In this document: one piece after another, positions 54,745 to 64,000 of the stretch
How positions within the stretch are numbered: position 1 is the stretch's first letter
Layout of the letters: the number at the start of each line of letters is the position of its first letter
DNA from: Methanobacteriota archaeon
GTDB taxonomy: Archaea; Thermoplasmatota; Poseidoniia; Poseidoniales; Thalassarchaeaceae
NCBI GenBank assembly: GCA_016845345.1
Contig: JAERSV010000004.1
Location: forward strand, 82,814-146,813
DNA length: 64,000 nucleotides
Direction of reading: 5' to 3'
Made by a program: the position numbers and the translations under genes
The notes under the pieces: generated by a model
The model's database searches: none
The model's input: the letters and a program-made list of their open reading frames with translations, nothing else
What the model was told of the DNA's origin: nothing

Positions 54745-56541
54745 ATGACGATGAACCCGAACAGATATGGAAAAATAAATGGACGAATGAACAAGCCTAT
54801 CACCTTTAGATCAAGTGTGATGGTGATGCTAATGTTAGCATCTACTTTGATGGCACCTGCTATCTCTTTTGAGACTGGAAATGAAGATATGAATGACCTG
54901 TTAGAATCATTACTTGGTCCAATCGCGACAGTACAAGCGGCAGATTTGGAATCCGATTCAAGCATGAATCCATTAGATCATGTTGAATTGATTACCAGCG
55001 ATGAAGTCGGAGAAAATATACGGCTCCAAGACGGCTTTGAAGACAATGATGATGAAGAAGATGATTGGTGTATGGGTGACTATGTAATGCTTAATGTTAC
55101 TCGTCGGCTTTCTTACTTCGCAGTGTGCTGGGGTTCAGAAGAGAATCCCGGGCCTGTCAGTATTGCTGCTCTTGAAGTACAATATCTTGGGGGGGTAAAT
55201 TTGGAAGATTTCCCTGTTGAGGGGGTGTCGGTTCCCGGTGTACCTCTTCCTATTGCTACTGTTTTCGCTACGAGTCTTGTTCACATGATTGAATTCGAAG
55301 ACACTGGTGTTCCTGGTGATGAAGAAAATACCAGCGGAAATGGTGTCTTTGACTACACACGAGATGGTACTGGCCTCACTGATTTTGACTTGACTAGTGC
55401 CGAAGATGTACACGCAGGTGTGTCGCTTTCACGGGATTGGGACATGTCTTCAGATGGTATCGAAGAATGGAGTGATGGAAGTGCAATGGGCTGGAACTTT
55501 ACTCTCTTGGCTGAGAATGTCGAATACGACAATAGCGACGGATGGTGGATGACTGAAAACAATGATGTTGTAGAGTTGATTGCTCTAACTTTCCATCTCG
55601 GAGTTGAAATCACTCCTGTAACTGATGAAGTAATCCCATGGTGGACTGTTACTCTAGATTCAAATCCAAACCATGATGAAAACTCTGAGGTTCTTGCAGA
55701 TCAAATCCCATTTGTAGTTGAAGACATTGGTGAACAACAGGATCTAACTTGGAGTGGCGTAAGAGTCGGTACTGACTTCAAATATGACCAAACCATTGAT
55801 GGATGGGATTTCCACAATGCAAATTCCCTATTGATGGTAGAATCGGTAATTGCTAGGGGCTCGTTCACATTTGGACTAATCTCTGACTTCTTGGATGATG
55901 TCAATAACGAAAGTGAAGGAAGTTTTGATGAAGAAATGGCATACGACAAAGATGATGAAGATGCAAACCTTCTATCTTCCGGGGAGAATAGGGCCGTCAA
56001 CAAAGTAAGTGGTACCTCAGTGACTTGGAGTCATGATTACACAAAGGTTCCTGATAAATATCATTGGGTTGACACAGCAGAGGTTGGAAGTGACAGTCTT
56101 ACGACTCAAACAGCAAACGTAACCTTCCAACTGCATGAATCTGAGAGCTTCCAAGAGAGCAACGATGCAGTTAGTGTTTCGTTGTATATCGCTATTGGAG
56201 GAGCAATCTATCCTCCTGCAGAATACATCTACCATGACCCTGGATACGCTGCAAGCGTAAGCATCATTCAATTAGGGGGAATGTTATTATCTGGTGAAAT
56301 TGTTGGGCTACAATTTGTTGTTGTTGGCTTACTTGGTGTACTTGGTTTAATCGGAATCACAGTTCGCAAGCGTAAGCATAAGAATGTTCTTCGAATGATG
56401 AACCAGCAGAATCAGCCTGCAACGCAAGTTGGCTACGGAACCACCCCTCAAGAGGCAGTGATACAAGCAAATATTCCAAGCATGGTGAACCTTGATTCGA
56501 GTCAACCTCCTGATGGTGGCGGCCAACACGGCCCGCTCTGA
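54745..56541 (+). CDS. Secreted surface protein with C-terminal membrane anchor
   Basis: About 598 residues, unrecognised. A signal peptide (SSVMVMLMLASTLMAPAIS) is followed by an Asp/Glu-rich ectodomain, a beta-rich region with WWMT/WWTV motifs, and a transmembrane helix (about 540-560) before a basic and Gln/Pro-rich cytosolic tail. ATG 54745 (GGAG 9 nt upstream) is preferred to GTG 54712, because the TATA box at 54697 places the transcription start near 54725. Expression is probably regulated through the flanking palindromes. Confidence 0.75.
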   Translation: MTMNPNRYGKINGRMNKPITFRSSVMVMLMLASTLMAPAISFETGNEDMNDLLESLLGPIATVQAADLESDSSMNPLDHVELITSDEVGENIRLQDGFEDNDDEEDDWCMGDYVMLNVTRRLSYFAVCWGSEENPGPVSIAALEVQYLGGVNLEDFPVEGVSVPGVPLPIATVFATSLVHMIEFEDTGVPGDEENTSGNGVFDYTRDGTGLTDFDLTSAEDVHAGVSLSRDWDMSSDGIEEWSDGSAMGWNFTLLAENVEYDNSDGWWMTENNDVVELIALTFHLGVEITPVTDEVIPWWTVTLDSNPNHDENSEVLADQIPFVVEDIGEQQDLTWSGVRVGTDFKYDQTIDGWDFHNANSLLMVESVIARGSFTFGLISDFLDDVNNESEGSFDEEMAYDKDDEDANLLSSGENRAVNKVSGTSVTWSHDYTKVPDKYHWVDTAEVGSDSLTTQTANVTFQLHESESFQESNDAVSVSLYIAIGGAIYPPAEYIYHDPGYAASVSIIQLGGMLLSGEIVGLQFVVVGLLGVLGLIGITVRKRKHKNVLRMMNQQNQPATQVGYGTTPQEAVIQANIPSMVNLDSSQPPDGGGQHGPL

Positions 56542-56586
56542 GAGACATTCGTTTCTAGTAATAGAGGCCATCAAAGGTGATGAGAA

Positions 56587-57699
56587 ATGATAGGTGAGGG
56601 TAAACTACAACCATTGATAATGGATTTGTCACCCGTTTCATCTACTACTAACAATTTCAGTGAAGGGTTGGAACCAACGCCTGAAACAAGAGGCTGGAAG
56701 AGGCGGTGGATTGCTAGACTTATTGCATTAGCACTCGTTGGATTTGGGTTATACACATCAAGTTATGAACCACTTTTCACTGTGGTAATTCTTTTCATAA
56801 TAATCGTGCCCTTCGAGAAACTATTTCCTCGACATAAGGAACAGAAGTTACTGCGTTCGAAAATCTCAACCGATGTTAGTTACGCCCTTGCATCTCCCAT
56901 ATTGAATCTCATTGGGGCAATCGCAGCAGGTGTAGTAGCAATCATCAGCCTAGCGTGGATTCCTGGCCTTTTAATGCGGCCACTGGTAGCAATGATACCA
57001 CCAATCGCTGCGCCTGTTGTAGCGCTTGTCCTCTTCGACTTTGTAGTCTACTGGGCGCACCGCTGGTACCATGAGGTGCCTTTCCTATGGCGCTTCCATG
57101 CAATACATCACTCAACCGAGCATCTAGACTGGGCAAGTGGATTTAGGGCTCACCCATTTGATGGGACTTTGATTGCACCTGCTTTTATCTTCCTAATTGC
57201 TGCAGGTTTTGACCCTGCAACAGCAGGAATTATTGCGGTTGTCCAAATTCTCAGTGGATTATTCCTGCACGCAAATGTGAAGTGGAGATTCCGCCCCTTA
57301 CACAAGATAATCATCACACCGGAATTTCACCACTGGCATCACACGAACGAACCTGAAGCCATTTGGTCAAACTATTCAGTGTTCTTGCCAATTTGGGACC
57401 TAATCTTTGGCACCTATTACATGCCAAAAGACAAGCGGCCCGAGGTGTATGGTGTGGATGAGTACATCCCTGACGGTATTACCGAGCAGTTACTACACCC
57501 GCTGCGTGATATGGGTAACCCGTTGTGGATCTTACACCATCCAATAAAGGCAATTGGTGTTGGATTTCGTTCAACAAAAAGCCTAGTAAAACAGATGTGG
57601 GAATCAGCCACTCGCCCTCGTGGGCACACACCGTTCAGAAATCCAGAAGATGCTCATCAAGCATCACAATTCCCCACTCAACCTGTCAAAATAAAGTAA
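56587..57699 (+). CDS. Sterol desaturase / fatty acid hydroxylase superfamily
   Basis: 370 residues with 4-5 membrane helices and the diiron His boxes HRWYH, HAIHHS and HHWHH(T). These integral enzymes hydroxylate or desaturate lipids. The acceptor here (isoprenoid, carotenoid or sterol-like) is unknown. RBS GGTGA precedes the ATG. The PadR gene starts 60 bp after the stop. Confidence 0.88.
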   Translation: MIGEGKLQPLIMDLSPVSSTTNNFSEGLEPTPETRGWKRRWIARLIALALVGFGLYTSSYEPLFTVVILFIIIVPFEKLFPRHKEQKLLRSKISTDVSYALASPILNLIGAIAAGVVAIISLAWIPGLLMRPLVAMIPPIAAPVVALVLFDFVVYWAHRWYHEVPFLWRFHAIHHSTEHLDWASGFRAHPFDGTLIAPAFIFLIAAGFDPATAGIIAVVQILSGLFLHANVKWRFRPLHKIIITPEFHHWHHTNEPEAIWSNYSVFLPIWDLIFGTYYMPKDKRPEVYGVDEYIPDGITEQLLHPLRDMGNPLWILHHPIKAIGVGFRSTKSLVKQMWESATRPRGHTPFRNPEDAHQASQFPTQPVKIK

Positions 57700-57758
57700 G
57701 GATGGGCGGGGCAAGGCTATGACGGAAGACCGGAGTAGCAAGATTAGGAGATGGGTTC

Positions 57759-58112
57759 ATGGCTCGAAAAGTAGACGCTGTTACCGAACTGCGAAGGGGG
57801 GCGTTTGAGTTGGCACTTCTCGCTTATCTCAACAAAGGTGCTAACTTCGGTGGGGCCATTATTGATGGCCTTGAGGAAGCTACCGCTGGGGGATTCAGCA
57901 TCACGGAAGGTGCCCTTTACCCCGCACTGGGAAGACTTGAGAAAAAAGGGTACCTTCAACCAGAAATGCGCAAAGAAATTGAAGGAAGGAAAGCTCGAAA
58001 ATACTACTCACTAACAACTGATGGAAAAGATAGATTGCAAGAGTTAAAAGATGCCTGGGTGCCACTAGTTGAAGGAATAAATACATTATTTGGAGATGAT
58101 AATAATGAGTGA
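57759..58112 (+). CDS. PadR-family transcriptional regulator
   Basis: 117 residues. A PadR winged helix (RGAFELALLAYLNKGANFGGAIIDGLEE, ITEGALYPALGRLEKKGYL, RKARKYYSLTTDGKDRL) has the short C-terminal dimerisation helix. GGAG lies 8 nt before the ATG. The downstream membrane gene overlaps it by 8 nt, as in PadR/HAAS pairs. Its operator is unknown; the palindrome at 54685-54720 is not the usual PadR type. Confidence 0.9.
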   Translation: MARKVDAVTELRRGAFELALLAYLNKGANFGGAIIDGLEEATAGGFSITEGALYPALGRLEKKGYLQPEMRKEIEGRKARKYYSLTTDGKDRLQELKDAWVPLVEGINTLFGDDNNE

Positions 58113-58638
58113 AATTGACAATTATTTGAAAATGGTACGCAAAGGTATGAGATTTGTTTCCCGTTCAAATAAAATCTCGTTCTGTAATGAATTAGGTGCT
58201 CAATTTGAGTACCGTGGTACGTTACCACAAGAAAGCCCTGTTGCTTTAGGAAAGGCAATGCGTCAAGTGTATGGAATTGGAATGTTATATCGGATTTTAT
58301 TGATTGTTACTGCGTTTCCTTTAGGGATTCTTTCAACACCTATGATTGAATCTTGGTTCCCAAGTGTTCCAGTCAATCTCTTCCTCCTGCTTTCACTCAT
58401 CTGGGTTTTCCTTGCGGCTTATTACGGAGGACGTTGGTCTGGTTTATTCACCGGGATTTCTGCTGCAGTACCGCGAATTATTGCCTTGATTTTGTTCACA
58501 GTTGGACTAGATTTTGTCAATCAATTCTTTGATTCTTTTGAGGTCTCAGAAGGTGATGTTGGGCTGGTCTTGATTACTTCTCTTCTACTACCTATTGTTG
58601 GATTCTTTGCAGGTGGGCGCATCCGCCGCCCTGAATGA
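58105..58638 (+). CDS. PadR-associated membrane protein (HAAS-like)
   Basis: 177 residues. A helical N-terminal segment resembling a HAAS domain (EIDNYLKMVRKGM...FCNELGAQF) is followed by four transmembrane helices. It overlaps the PadR gene, and such pairs commonly transduce membrane or lipid signals to PadR (known for bacteria; inferred here). Start ATG 58105 (MSEIDNY); GGAG is about 9 nt upstream. Confidence 0.72.
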   Translation: MSEIDNYLKMVRKGMRFVSRSNKISFCNELGAQFEYRGTLPQESPVALGKAMRQVYGIGMLYRILLIVTAFPLGILSTPMIESWFPSVPVNLFLLLSLIWVFLAAYYGGRWSGLFTGISAAVPRIIALILFTVGLDFVNQFFDSFEVSEGDVGLVLITSLLLPIVGFFAGGRIRRPE

Positions 58639-58855
58639 AGAAGAGACGAAGATCAGTACAAGGCGGCGGAGTCCCGGGTTGAATGAGGACTGTGGTGACC
58701 AACACAATCCAAGCCAAAACAAAGTTGAACACGGTGGGCGAAGAATACGCCACCCTGAGTCTTGACCATGCTCGGCATCAACCTGTTCGGCAAATAAACA
58801 TAATGCCGGATTGATTCGTTGAAATTGACATATTCACCGAATTGCGGAAGGTTCG

Positions 58856-61800
58856 TTAGTAGAAATCATCTAATGTGTACACTTTTACGCGATCGTTCTT
58901 AAACAAACTATCAAGTGAATCTGCTAAAACCGCGTATTTTTGTTGAGTATAGTTAGATGTCCCGAATGTTTCCATTACATGGTTTGCCACTTTGACATAT
59001 TTTCTTACAGCCCCTTCTGAAACCGTCATGATTAGGTTGCCCTCACATTGCATTGGGCCGTCGGTTCGAGTAATCGCTGCAGTTCCAGTAGTCGCCTTTA
59101 CCGGTTTGATGCATTTACCAGATAGCGGTGCTCTGCGGAATTTTTCTCCGCACCTCCCACACCTAAATTTCTGACGAGTGAAGGCCAATAGATTACCTCT
59201 CAAATCCGGGAAAAAGTGAGATTCAACTACTGATGATGCAACCCTCTCAACATTAACTGAGCGTAATCTTTCGGCCAATGAGATTTGTGCATTCATCTTG
59301 TCAACCATGGTCTCAAGAATCTTGTAAGCAGAATTAGATGGCCCTGCGTCTAATGATGTTAGATTGTGAGTATACCCATACCCACGTAGTGCACCAATCG
59401 TTCCAATTCTCTTCTCAACGAAATCCATGATGTCAGCAACCTCTTTTGGATGCGGCATCTTGGTGGTTGCTTCGTAGAATTCTCGTGGATAAAACCACGC
59501 TGAATCAACGTTCAGAGCTTCTTTATCCAACTCTGCTGGATTCAAACGCGTAGTGAGGACAAGAGGAGCATCCATTCTTCCACCTCTATTAGCAGGGAGT
59601 ATTTGTTTAGAGAAATTCAGTAATCCGTCTAGTAATAACATAATACAATCTTCGTCACCGTCGCAGTTTCTACGCTTAGCAGCATGGAAAAGTGTGTGCG
59701 CATATCCACCTGATGCATCGGTAAATCCAATGATTCTACATAGTACCCCACCAGATGTGTGAGGCGCTAAAGCAATCCCCATCTGCCCTACAAGTCCTTC
59801 TACGCCTTCAACATTGTAAAATGGCTCCATTTTGTAAAATCTAATGAGCAAATCATCAATGAAATTACAGGTGTTCAATAAGTGATCAATTCCCTTAGTG
59901 CTAGGAATGAAATCTTGAGGAAACAACTCAACAACTTGGATGTCTGATTCCAGTGGATTACCGTCCACGTCTGAAACATAACCTAATTCCACCAAGCGTT
60001 GCCATGGAGTGCCTATCTCACAAGGCCGGAAATGGGTTACTGGGATATCGGACATGTCGAACCGCACAGTCCCATCGCGAAACACCGGTAAATTGTGACG
60101 AGCGCGTAATATTCCCTTCTCAAGAGGTTCTGGTGTTTGGGTTTTTGAGGTTAAACCCTTTACACATTTGACCTTCGGAATTTTGTCAATGCCCAGTTCT
60201 TCAATCTTTGATTCAAGAATACTTGTTAATGGAACCGTTTGGAATTCTCCTTGTCGACGGCTGTTCGAGTTTGAGGATTTAATCGCTAAAGTCCTACCAT
60301 TACAGGTTGATGAAACGTCTTCTGAAACCAGACGATGGTGACATTTTGTAAATGGTGAGGCTCGGCCGCATTTGGTGCATTCACGCGGCCCCATTGAAAT
60401 TCTTAGATTACCCTTGCTTGATGCCACCGTGAGTAAACGCTGGGGGCCACCCTGTGTACCTACAGGGAACAATGAATGAACCGAGGTTTTCATCAGTCTT
60501 GCGGCCGCCTTTTCGGGCCGGGCCATTCTCGCTCCAATGCGGATTGGTATATTGTGCTCCCATCTCGCTTCACTACATTCTCGGATGATGTGAAGGATAC
60601 CATCAACTGCGTTATCATCAAGTAATTTCTGAGCAGCAATGAGGCGGTCTGGGTCTGTCGTGCCCTCATCAATAACCGTGGCTGCTGCCTCATCTCCTGC
60701 CTTGTCTGTGGCAGCAATTCCGTCTCCCCTCTGACGTGCAGCAGTTTCTGCCTGAATTCTCACTTTTTCTCTTTTCGCTTCAAGAATCTTGTAGCGTTCA
60801 GATTCTACTTTGAGGATTTGAAGGGCGCCTTCAATGCGCTGTAAACGGTCTTCAAAATGTGGTGTCATTTCTACTCTCTTCGTTATCTGTTGGTCTTTTA
60901 CTTTCAACCCCAAACCGTCTAACAGCCCCTCCCAACTAGAAGTAACAATAATGTCATCACCATCGTGATAATGGGGTAATCCAAGTAGCATCATTGAGGT
61001 CTTTAACATACCGTGTTGAAGGTGTAAATCTCCACAACGATAAGATGCGTTGAGAGGTGGAGGGACATCTATTTTATTACCTGGAGTTGTGCTATCTTCA
61101 CCTTCTCTTGGCCAATTTTTTGCGCCGCCTTTCAATCTCATCCAAAGGATGGATGTTGAATCATTGTTCCATGGATTCTGCTTAGATTCTTCAGCAGGAA
61201 AAATCTCTGCTTCCTGAATAATTGAATGTAATACTGAAAGCCACTCGATTGGCAAATCCAACCAATTTAAATTCCATGGTGGGGGAATTGCACAGTTGAA
61301 TTGGTGGCTAATTCTGAGTGCTGATTTCCAATCAAGTGGCATTGTTTGCAAATGTTGAACCCAAGATTTCTTCAAGTGGAAGTTTTCCATATCATCATTA
61401 GAAATCATGCCTGGAATTCCGTCGGGGAGTTGAGAACGCTCAATGTCAAGAGCCTGAACAAAATTTGACAAAGACTTCTCATCATCTAGAGCCTCAATAA
61501 GTTCAGCCGCCCACCAATCACGATTATATGCAGATGGAACGAGATTCTTGTTGTTCTCTAAGAATTCACCGAATCCTAACATTATTTCCCCATTATCCCA
61601 AATTGAAAGGACGTCATCATCAATTTCGCTCCATTTTGACAAATAATCCACTCTACCAAAGCGGCCATCTTTGAGAATTACTGTTGGCCCTTGTAGTGAA
61701 TCACATGGAGTGACTGCACATGCTTTTCCCGGCCTTTCTATCTTCAATTGTGTGCCAACCGCGATGAATTCACCCATCGCATGCATGGTAACGGGTGACA

Positions 61801-62842
61801 ATGCGCCAGCCGCCAAGCCTGTCGCTCTAGTTCTTCCATATCTCAGGCGGAATCCCCCTGGGGCAAGGGGTTCTCCAAATACTGGTCGGCCAGCGATGAT
61901 GTCTTCCATGAATCTCGAAATTGGTTTGATTGAACGCTTTTCAAATCCAAGGCTTTGCCCTTCTTCATCTGATTTGCTCTTATTGGCAAAATGGCTGATA
62001 AATTCCCATCCTTCGACCTTTAAGTTTGAAGTGTGTTTCTGTACTTTAGGTGCTTTCAGACACAAGCCTTCACCGATAACTAGGAGGACACCCCCGCGCA
62101 CTCTTGAACCATCGACATTCTCGATATTTCCATATCCAGCACACTCTTGTGCTTCGGTTGATTCACCATTGACCATTATCGGACAAGCTTTGACAATCGT
62201 TTCAATCTCTTCTGGTGACGGGCGGTACTGCAAGTTTCCTCGATAGAGTCCAAACTCTTCTTTGACCCTTTCAATCTCTTCGTGACGTGCGATGTATGGG
62301 CCTACACCTAACTCTCTTCTCACCACATCTGTGATGAGGACTGCGAGTGCTTGTGCTGTACCACCTGCGGCTCGAATCGGGCCGCAAAAATCCACCGAAA
62401 CAAATTGTGAACCATCTGCATTGTTGAGTAACCTCACATTGCTAATTCCTTCGAGTGGGGCTACCAATACGGCTTCAGTCAAAATTGCGAGGCCAACTCG
62501 TAATCCAACCTCAACTGCTCGTTCTAAATCTGCAGTGCGTGCATGCATCCTCTTAGCAACTGATTTACTCATTTCAATCGCTGTGGTTTCTCTTTCAGAT
62601 TTTAGTAATAATTCTCTTAATTCATCTGCAATCTTCAAACCATCAAGATATTCATCAAGCAATTTTTCAGTTCTATCAGCCAAATCTGAGGCTCTAGGAA
62701 TCTCCACAACCTCGGTGAAATCTTTACCCAGACTTCTAGCCTTTTCTGCAATTTGATATTCTATCTCGCAATGCTCATCAAGCCACACATGGTATGCATC
62801 CATCTCCTTAGATAGACGCTCTTCATTCCATGGATGTAACAT
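58856..62842 (-). CDS. polC: DNA polymerase II large subunit DP2 (PolD)
   Basis: 1328 residues, catalytic subunit of archaeal replicative PolD. Conserved segments run from DFCGPIRAAGGTAQALAVL and AGYGNIENVDGSRVRGG through APGGFRLRYGRTRATGLAA. The catalytic aspartates are in RRNCDGDEDCIM (about 1058-1063), uninterrupted, so no intein. Zinc modules: CTKCGRASPFTKCHH (central) and CGRCGEKFRRAPLSGKC (C-terminal). There is a coiled, charged insertion about residues 690-750. No Shine-Dalgarno at the ATG. The small exonuclease subunit DP1 is not in the window. Confidence 0.97.
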   Translation of the reverse strand: MLHPWNEERLSKEMDAYHVWLDEHCEIEYQIAEKARSLGKDFTEVVEIPRASDLADRTEKLLDEYLDGLKIADELRELLLKSERETTAIEMSKSVAKRMHARTADLERAVEVGLRVGLAILTEAVLVAPLEGISNVRLLNNADGSQFVSVDFCGPIRAAGGTAQALAVLITDVVRRELGVGPYIARHEEIERVKEEFGLYRGNLQYRPSPEEIETIVKACPIMVNGESTEAQECAGYGNIENVDGSRVRGGVLLVIGEGLCLKAPKVQKHTSNLKVEGWEFISHFANKSKSDEEGQSLGFEKRSIKPISRFMEDIIAGRPVFGEPLAPGGFRLRYGRTRATGLAAGALSPVTMHAMGEFIAVGTQLKIERPGKACAVTPCDSLQGPTVILKDGRFGRVDYLSKWSEIDDDVLSIWDNGEIMLGFGEFLENNKNLVPSAYNRDWWAAELIEALDDEKSLSNFVQALDIERSQLPDGIPGMISNDDMENFHLKKSWVQHLQTMPLDWKSALRISHQFNCAIPPPWNLNWLDLPIEWLSVLHSIIQEAEIFPAEESKQNPWNNDSTSILWMRLKGGAKNWPREGEDSTTPGNKIDVPPPLNASYRCGDLHLQHGMLKTSMMLLGLPHYHDGDDIIVTSSWEGLLDGLGLKVKDQQITKRVEMTPHFEDRLQRIEGALQILKVESERYKILEAKREKVRIQAETAARQRGDGIAATDKAGDEAAATVIDEGTTDPDRLIAAQKLLDDNAVDGILHIIRECSEARWEHNIPIRIGARMARPEKAAARLMKTSVHSLFPVGTQGGPQRLLTVASSKGNLRISMGPRECTKCGRASPFTKCHHRLVSEDVSSTCNGRTLAIKSSNSNSRRQGEFQTVPLTSILESKIEELGIDKIPKVKCVKGLTSKTQTPEPLEKGILRARHNLPVFRDGTVRFDMSDIPVTHFRPCEIGTPWQRLVELGYVSDVDGNPLESDIQVVELFPQDFIPSTKGIDHLLNTCNFIDDLLIRFYKMEPFYNVEGVEGLVGQMGIALAPHTSGGVLCRIIGFTDASGGYAHTLFHAAKRRNCDGDEDCIMLLLDGLLNFSKQILPANRGGRMDAPLVLTTRLNPAELDKEALNVDSAWFYPREFYEATTKMPHPKEVADIMDFVEKRIGTIGALRGYGYTHNLTSLDAGPSNSAYKILETMVDKMNAQISLAERLRSVNVERVASSVVESHFFPDLRGNLLAFTRQKFRCGRCGEKFRRAPLSGKCIKPVKATTGTAAITRTDGPMQCEGNLIMTVSEGAVRKYVKVANHVMETFGTSNYTQQKYAVLADSLDSLFKNDRVKVYTLDDFY

Positions 62843-62991
62843 TGCTCAATCGCCGTCCCGCTTCCCAACAAAGCAGTTTAGAAAGCGGGCGCTAAAAGTC
62901 ATTCGCACTGAACAAGATTAGATAATTAGTGGAAATAAAGAACTCGCAACGTTGATGGCCCTACCATGATGACAACGTTTTGGCGACAAGC

Positions 62992-63579
62992 ATGGCGGAA
63001 TCAACCAGTGCACCTAACGCAAGAGAATCATTGATTGAGAAAATAAGAGAACTTGCTTGGCTACACTCAGACCATGAAGAATTCACCTTGGCAAGTGGGC
63101 GTAAGAGCCGACATTTTTTTGATATGAAACCGGTAATGATGGATCCACAATGCGCGCATTATCTTGGAGTGCTAATCCATGCCAAACTCGAGGAGCTCGG
63201 GGGCATTGACACCGTTGGTGGACTTGAACTAGGAGCAGTGCCGCTAACTGGAATTGCTATCGCTAAGGCTGGTGCAGGAAGCGATCTCAGGGGATTCATA
63301 ATGCGGAAAGAACCCAAGGGAAGAGGAGGACGTAAAACAGGAAATCCACCGGGAATCGAAGGGTCCACACTATTATTGGGAGACAGATGTGTCATCTTAG
63401 AAGATGTTACCACTACTGGTGGGTCTGCCCTAAAAGCAGTTGACCGACTAATTGAGATGGGTTGTGACGTTGTTGGGTGCATCACGATTCTTGACCGCCA
63501 AGAGGGTGGGATGGAGGCTTTTTCAGAAGCAGGCGTTCCTCTCTATCCATTAACTACTCTATCAGATATTGAGTCATGA
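62992..63579 (+). CDS. pyrE: Orotate phosphoribosyltransferase
   Basis: Transfers PRPP ribose phosphate to orotate in UMP synthesis. Motifs: FTLASGRKSRHFFDMKPVM, GLELGAVPLTGIAIA, the flexible-loop RKEPKGRG and the PRPP loop VILEDVTTTGGSAL. ATG 62992 is chosen; TTG 62980 is an in-frame alternative and no Shine-Dalgarno precedes either. The protein ends about 20 residues before typical bacterial PyrE. Confidence 0.94.
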   Translation: MAESTSAPNARESLIEKIRELAWLHSDHEEFTLASGRKSRHFFDMKPVMMDPQCAHYLGVLIHAKLEELGGIDTVGGLELGAVPLTGIAIAKAGAGSDLRGFIMRKEPKGRGGRKTGNPPGIEGSTLLLGDRCVILEDVTTTGGSALKAVDRLIEMGCDVVGCITILDRQEGGMEAFSEAGVPLYPLTTLSDIES

Positions 63580-63710
63580 ATTTCATACATAATTTACTTC
63601 AAATCATACATTACTACACAGGTGACTTAAAACAGTAAATTGTAACGCAGTCTAATTAATAGAGAAAGTGAATAATACTCTAAGCCCCCGCCAAGTGCTT
63701 TGTTGATGTG

Positions 63711-64000
63711 ATGCCGGACTCTGAAAGTGTAACTATTGTTCGGCGTTGGTTTGAAGAAGGCTGGAATAAAAATAATTCAAATCTTATTGAGGAATTATTC
63801 TCACCCTCATTCCGTGCAGATGGTGGCCCGCATGGCGTCCTTGACAGGCTTGGCTACAAACAATACTTTGAGGCCGTTCACCTTGCTTCACCAGACATCC
63901 AGTGTAAAATTGTTGAATTACTTGATGCTGGTGAATATGTTGTTTCCAAAATCCATTCAGAAGGCACTCACTCTGGTTCTGTCAAAGGGATTGAAGCATC
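63711..64000 (+). CDS. SnoaL-like / NTF2-fold protein (truncated by window edge)
   Basis: 96 codons up to the edge. The pattern VRRWFEEGWNKNNSNLIEELFSPSF... GVLDRLGYKQYFEAVHLASPDI is that of the ester-cyclase/SnoaL family (small NTF2-like fold). ATG 63711 follows an in-frame GTG at 63708. The rest of the gene and its ligand are outside the window. Confidence 0.7.
   Translation, partial: MPDSESVTIVRRWFEEGWNKNNSNLIEELFSPSFRADGGPHGVLDRLGYKQYFEAVHLASPDIQCKIVELLDAGEYVVSKIHSEGTHSGSVKGIEA

Noticed and set aside
58555-58753. Minus-strand 54-codon frame with a hydrophobic segment after the HAAS-like gene
   Set aside because: It overlaps the end of a solid plus-strand gene and has only a weak start; kept as chance.
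58856-62842. Possible intein in DP2
   Set aside because: The catalytic NCDGDED region is uninterrupted and length fits intein-less DP2 with a charged insertion.

Overview
The window looks like a chromosomal piece of a planktonic marine euryarchaeon, most likely Marine Group II (Candidatus Poseidoniales); that placement is inference. Archaeal signatures seen directly are the PolD large subunit (DP2), primase large subunit (PriL), RNA polymerase subunit Rpo3 in an S13-S4-S11-Rpo3 operon, pantoate kinase, an MptE-type pterin kinase, type II methionine aminopeptidase, a DUF373 membrane protein and a class III signal-peptide pilin. Mixed in are bacterial-looking genes (bacterial-type LeuRS, BolA/glutaredoxin, PadR with a HAAS-like partner, a GNAT-deacetylase fusion, a soluble histidine kinase). 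Gene density is very high, with 1-8 nt overlaps and two convergent gene pairs that abut with no gap. There are no rRNA or tRNA genes, CRISPR arrays, insertion sequences or integrases that I can see.

Layout. 1-5.3 kb (minus): a 2-oxoacid:ferredoxin oxidoreductase alpha/gamma fusion cut by the window edge, a GNAT-polysaccharide deacetylase fusion, a class II amidotransferase and a zinc-ribbon/low-complexity protein. 5.4-11.7 kb (plus): Upf1-like helicase, RDD membrane protein, a protein with an MPPG-repeat tail, two small proteins, a TsaC/Sua5-like protein and MAP2. 11.7-17.6 kb: a 437-bp non-coding stretch, a major pilin with a textbook hairpin/T-tract terminator, and a surface-glycan set (GT2, two GT4, a flippase of visibly higher GC). 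17.6-21.1 kb: glutaredoxin-BolA pair, ribulose-phosphate epimerase, thioredoxin and a winged-helix/STAND ATPase. 21.2-30.3 kb: a calcium-repeat surface protein, a PAS histidine kinase, an EF-hand membrane protein, an MBL-fold hydrolase and a transmembrane receptor ending in tandem winged helices.

30.4-38 kb: LeuRS translationally coupled to a CDIN1/C15orf41-like TPD nuclease, then (minus) the S13-S4-S11-Rpo3-pantoate kinase cluster with a structured leader. 38-44.4 kb (minus): a 1340-residue polytopic membrane protein, an FKBP-like surface protein and a THUMP-like methyltransferase joined by TTGA start/stop overlaps. 44.5-50.4 kb: PEP carboxykinase, a beta-helix acyltransferase plus GlmM-like phosphomutase pair, a CBS protein and small membrane or zinc proteins. 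50.4-54.5 kb: DUF373 protein, PriL, MptE and a membrane protein. 54.5-58.6 kb: a surface protein whose TATA box is flanked by two identical TTGTGACACAA operators, a sterol-desaturase-family hydroxylase and the PadR/HAAS pair. 58.8-64 kb: DP2, PyrE and a truncated SnoaL-like protein.

Themes: information processing (PolD, primase, Rpo3, ribosomal proteins, LeuRS, MAP2, TsaC), surface assembly (pilin, glycosyltransferases, flippase, calcium-repeat and Cys-paired ectodomain proteins) and membrane-linked sensing. The most interesting unexplained signals are the double operator at 54685-54720, the triple-hairpin ribosomal leader at 37914-37958, the 75-nt inverted-repeat-closed element at 11741-11815, the receptor-type transcription factor at 27601-30306 and the EF-hand loop inside Rpo3.
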